From JAFGJU01 sp964570935 (GTDB lineage: Bacteria; Eisenbacteria; RBG-16-71-46; JAFGJU01), in NCBI GenBank assembly GCA_964570935.1, contig CAZMZP010000003.1, positions 4,824 to 68,823 on the forward strand: 64,000 nt of DNA, given 5' to 3'. Positions 62,831 through 64,000 of this stretch are shown here, piece by piece (the stretch's first letter is position 1; every line of letters begins with the position of its first letter). The notes beneath the pieces are model-generated. The model was not told where the DNA came from, did not search any database, and was given only the letters and a program-made list of their open reading frames with translations. The translations under genes were made by a program, and so were the position numbers.

Positions 62831-64000
62831 CTACCGGCCGCGCGGCGGTTTGCCCGCGGAACCGGCCTTCTGCGCCCTGCCGATGCCGTAGTACTTGAAG
62901 CCCATCGCGCGCAGCTCGTCGGGCTCGTAGACGTTCCTCAAGTCGACCATGACCGGCTTCTTCATAAGACCCTTCACCCGGGCGAGGTCCAGCCTTCGGA
63001 ACTCGTTCCATTCGGTGAAGATCACCAGCACGCTCGCTCCCCGGCAGACCTCGTACGCATTCTTACAATACTCGGCCCGTGGAAGCAAGGCGCGCGCCGC
63101 CTGCATGGCGGCCGGGTCGAACGCCCTCACTTTCGCTCCCCGGGACAGCATCGCCTTCGCCACGTGGACGGCCGGAGACTCCCTGACGTCGTCGGTCTCG
63201 GGCTTGAAAGACAGCCCCAGCACGCCCACGGTCTTTCCCCTGAGACCTCCCGCCGCCTTCTCTATTTTCGCGAGCACGAACTCCCTCTGCGTCCTGTTTA
63301 TGTCCTGCACCGCCCGCGGTATGAGCAGTCTGTGCCCCGCGGCGTCGGCGAACCTGACCAGAGCCGCCGTGTCCTTGGGCAGGCACGAGCCGCCGATGCC
63401 GGGACCGGCGTGCAGGAACTTGGAGCCTATCCTCCTGTCCAGGCCCATGGCCTTGGCCACCACCTGGACGTCCGCACCCAGAGTCTCGCACAGACGCGCC
63501 ATCTCGTTTATGAAGGAGACCTTGGCGGCGAGGAAGACGTTCGCGGCGTACTTGATCAGCTCCGCGGTCTCCACCGTGGTCTTGACCATCGGGGTCTCTA
63601 TCAGGTAGAGGGGTGCGTATATCTCCGACAGCAGATTCTCCGCCTTCTTGGTCCAGGTGCCGATGACCACCCTGTCGGGCCTCATGAAGTTCTCTATGGC
63701 CGAGCCTTCGCGCAGGAACTCGGGGTTCGAGGCCACGTCGAAACTGACGCCTTTGCGACAGTTTTTCTGCACGACGCGCCTGACCATCGCGCCGGTGCCG
63801 ACGGGCACGGTGCTCTTCTGAACGATGAGCTTGTAGGCCCTCATGTGCCGGGCTATCTCACTGGCGACGGCCTTGACGCCGGATAGGTCCGCCTCTCCGT
63901 TGCGGCTGGCGGGCGTCCCTACGGCTATGAACACCACCTCGGCCCGGCCGACCGCGTCGGCAAGGGACGTGGAGAACGACAGACGCGACTCCGCCGTGTT
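62831..64000 (-). CDS. UDP-glucose/GDP-mannose dehydrogenase family protein (5' partial)
   Basis: The start lies beyond the right window edge; 389 codons are visible. The enzyme oxidises a nucleotide sugar to the uronic acid. FIAVGTPASRNGEADLS, KSTVPVGTG, the catalytic Cys in GIGGSCLPKDTAAL and GVLGLSFKPETDDVRESPA identify the family. Substrate (UDP-Glc, UDP-ManNAc or UDP-GlcNAc) is not decided by sequence, but two WecB copies nearby favour an N-acetylhexosamine. A GTG at 63937 is internal, not the start. Confidence 0.92.
   Translation of the reverse strand, partial: NTAESRLSFSTSLADAVGRAEVVFIAVGTPASRNGEADLSGVKAVASEIARHMRAYKLIVQKSTVPVGTGAMVRRVVQKNCRKGVSFDVASNPEFLREGSAIENFMRPDRVVIGTWTKKAENLLSEIYAPLYLIETPMVKTTVETAELIKYAANVFLAAKVSFINEMARLCETLGADVQVVAKAMGLDRRIGSKFLHAGPGIGGSCLPKDTAALVRFADAAGHRLLIPRAVQDINRTQREFVLAKIEKAAGGLRGKTVGVLGLSFKPETDDVRESPAVHVAKAMLSRGAKVRAFDPAAMQAARALLPRAEYCKNAYEVCRGASVLVIFTEWNEFRRLDLARVKGLMKKPVMVDLRNVYEPDELRAMGFKYYGIGRAQKAGSAGKPPRGR

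Overview
This window reads as a chromosomal segment of a GC-rich, Gram-negative (diderm) bacterium, most likely from the FCB superphylum outside classical Bacteroidetes (an Eisenbacteria-, Latescibacteria- or Krumholzibacteria-like lineage; this placement is inference). The reasons are an LptD outer-membrane assembly protein, a Wza/Wzz-type export pair, a PorX-like regulator with a PglZ domain beside a sensor kinase, and a secreted protein ending in a PNPFNP-type sorting tail. Most genes lie on the minus strand.

Layout. 1-9.7 kb: LolA-like fragment, inositol monophosphatase and a Lon-type protease on the plus strand, then a central-carbon group on the minus strand (transketolase with a histone-H1-like tail, histidine phosphatase, divergent enolase, malate dehydrogenase). 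9.7-17.6 kb is the accessory part: a single exported protein with its own promoter and hairpin terminator, a 1310-residue FG-GAP repeat protein of unusually AT-rich composition, a remnant of a second sorting tail next to a group II intron domain V, and an AbiEi/AbiEii toxin-antitoxin pair with an inverted-repeat operator lying on its promoter. 17.6-24.9 kb: B12-dependent ribonucleotide reductase, KtrA/KtrB potassium uptake, a small lipoprotein, a UshA-like tetraheme protein interrupted by an in-frame TGA exactly at a conserved Cys (probable selenocysteine), and HU. 25-40 kb is housekeeping: LptD, ROK kinase, a MalK-type ATPase, FolC, AccD, RimI, TsaB, TsaE, the PorX/PorY-like pair, SerS, and a HemC homologue that has lost its catalytic residues.

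40.1-64 kb is one long minus-strand surface-polysaccharide cluster: nucleotide-sugar enzymes (UDP-sugar dehydrogenase, RmlB, an RmlC-like cupin, two WecB epimerases, a Gfo/Idh dehydrogenase, an NAD epimerase), Wza and Wzz-like export proteins, Wzx flippase, Wzy-like polymerase, five glycosyltransferases, an FkbM methyltransferase, a DUF362 protein, an AsnB-type amidotransferase and a WecA-type initiating transferase. Several junctions overlap as ATGA or TGATG, indicating translational coupling. Together they would build and export a polymer containing amino sugars and uronic acids by the Wzx/Wzy route.

The most notable items are the selenocysteine-type UshA/cytochrome protein, the HemC pseudoenzyme, the PorXY-like regulators plus sorting-tail proteins, the basic tail on transketolase, the AbiE operator, and the intron/sorting-tail scar. 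No tRNA, rRNA or CRISPR array was seen.
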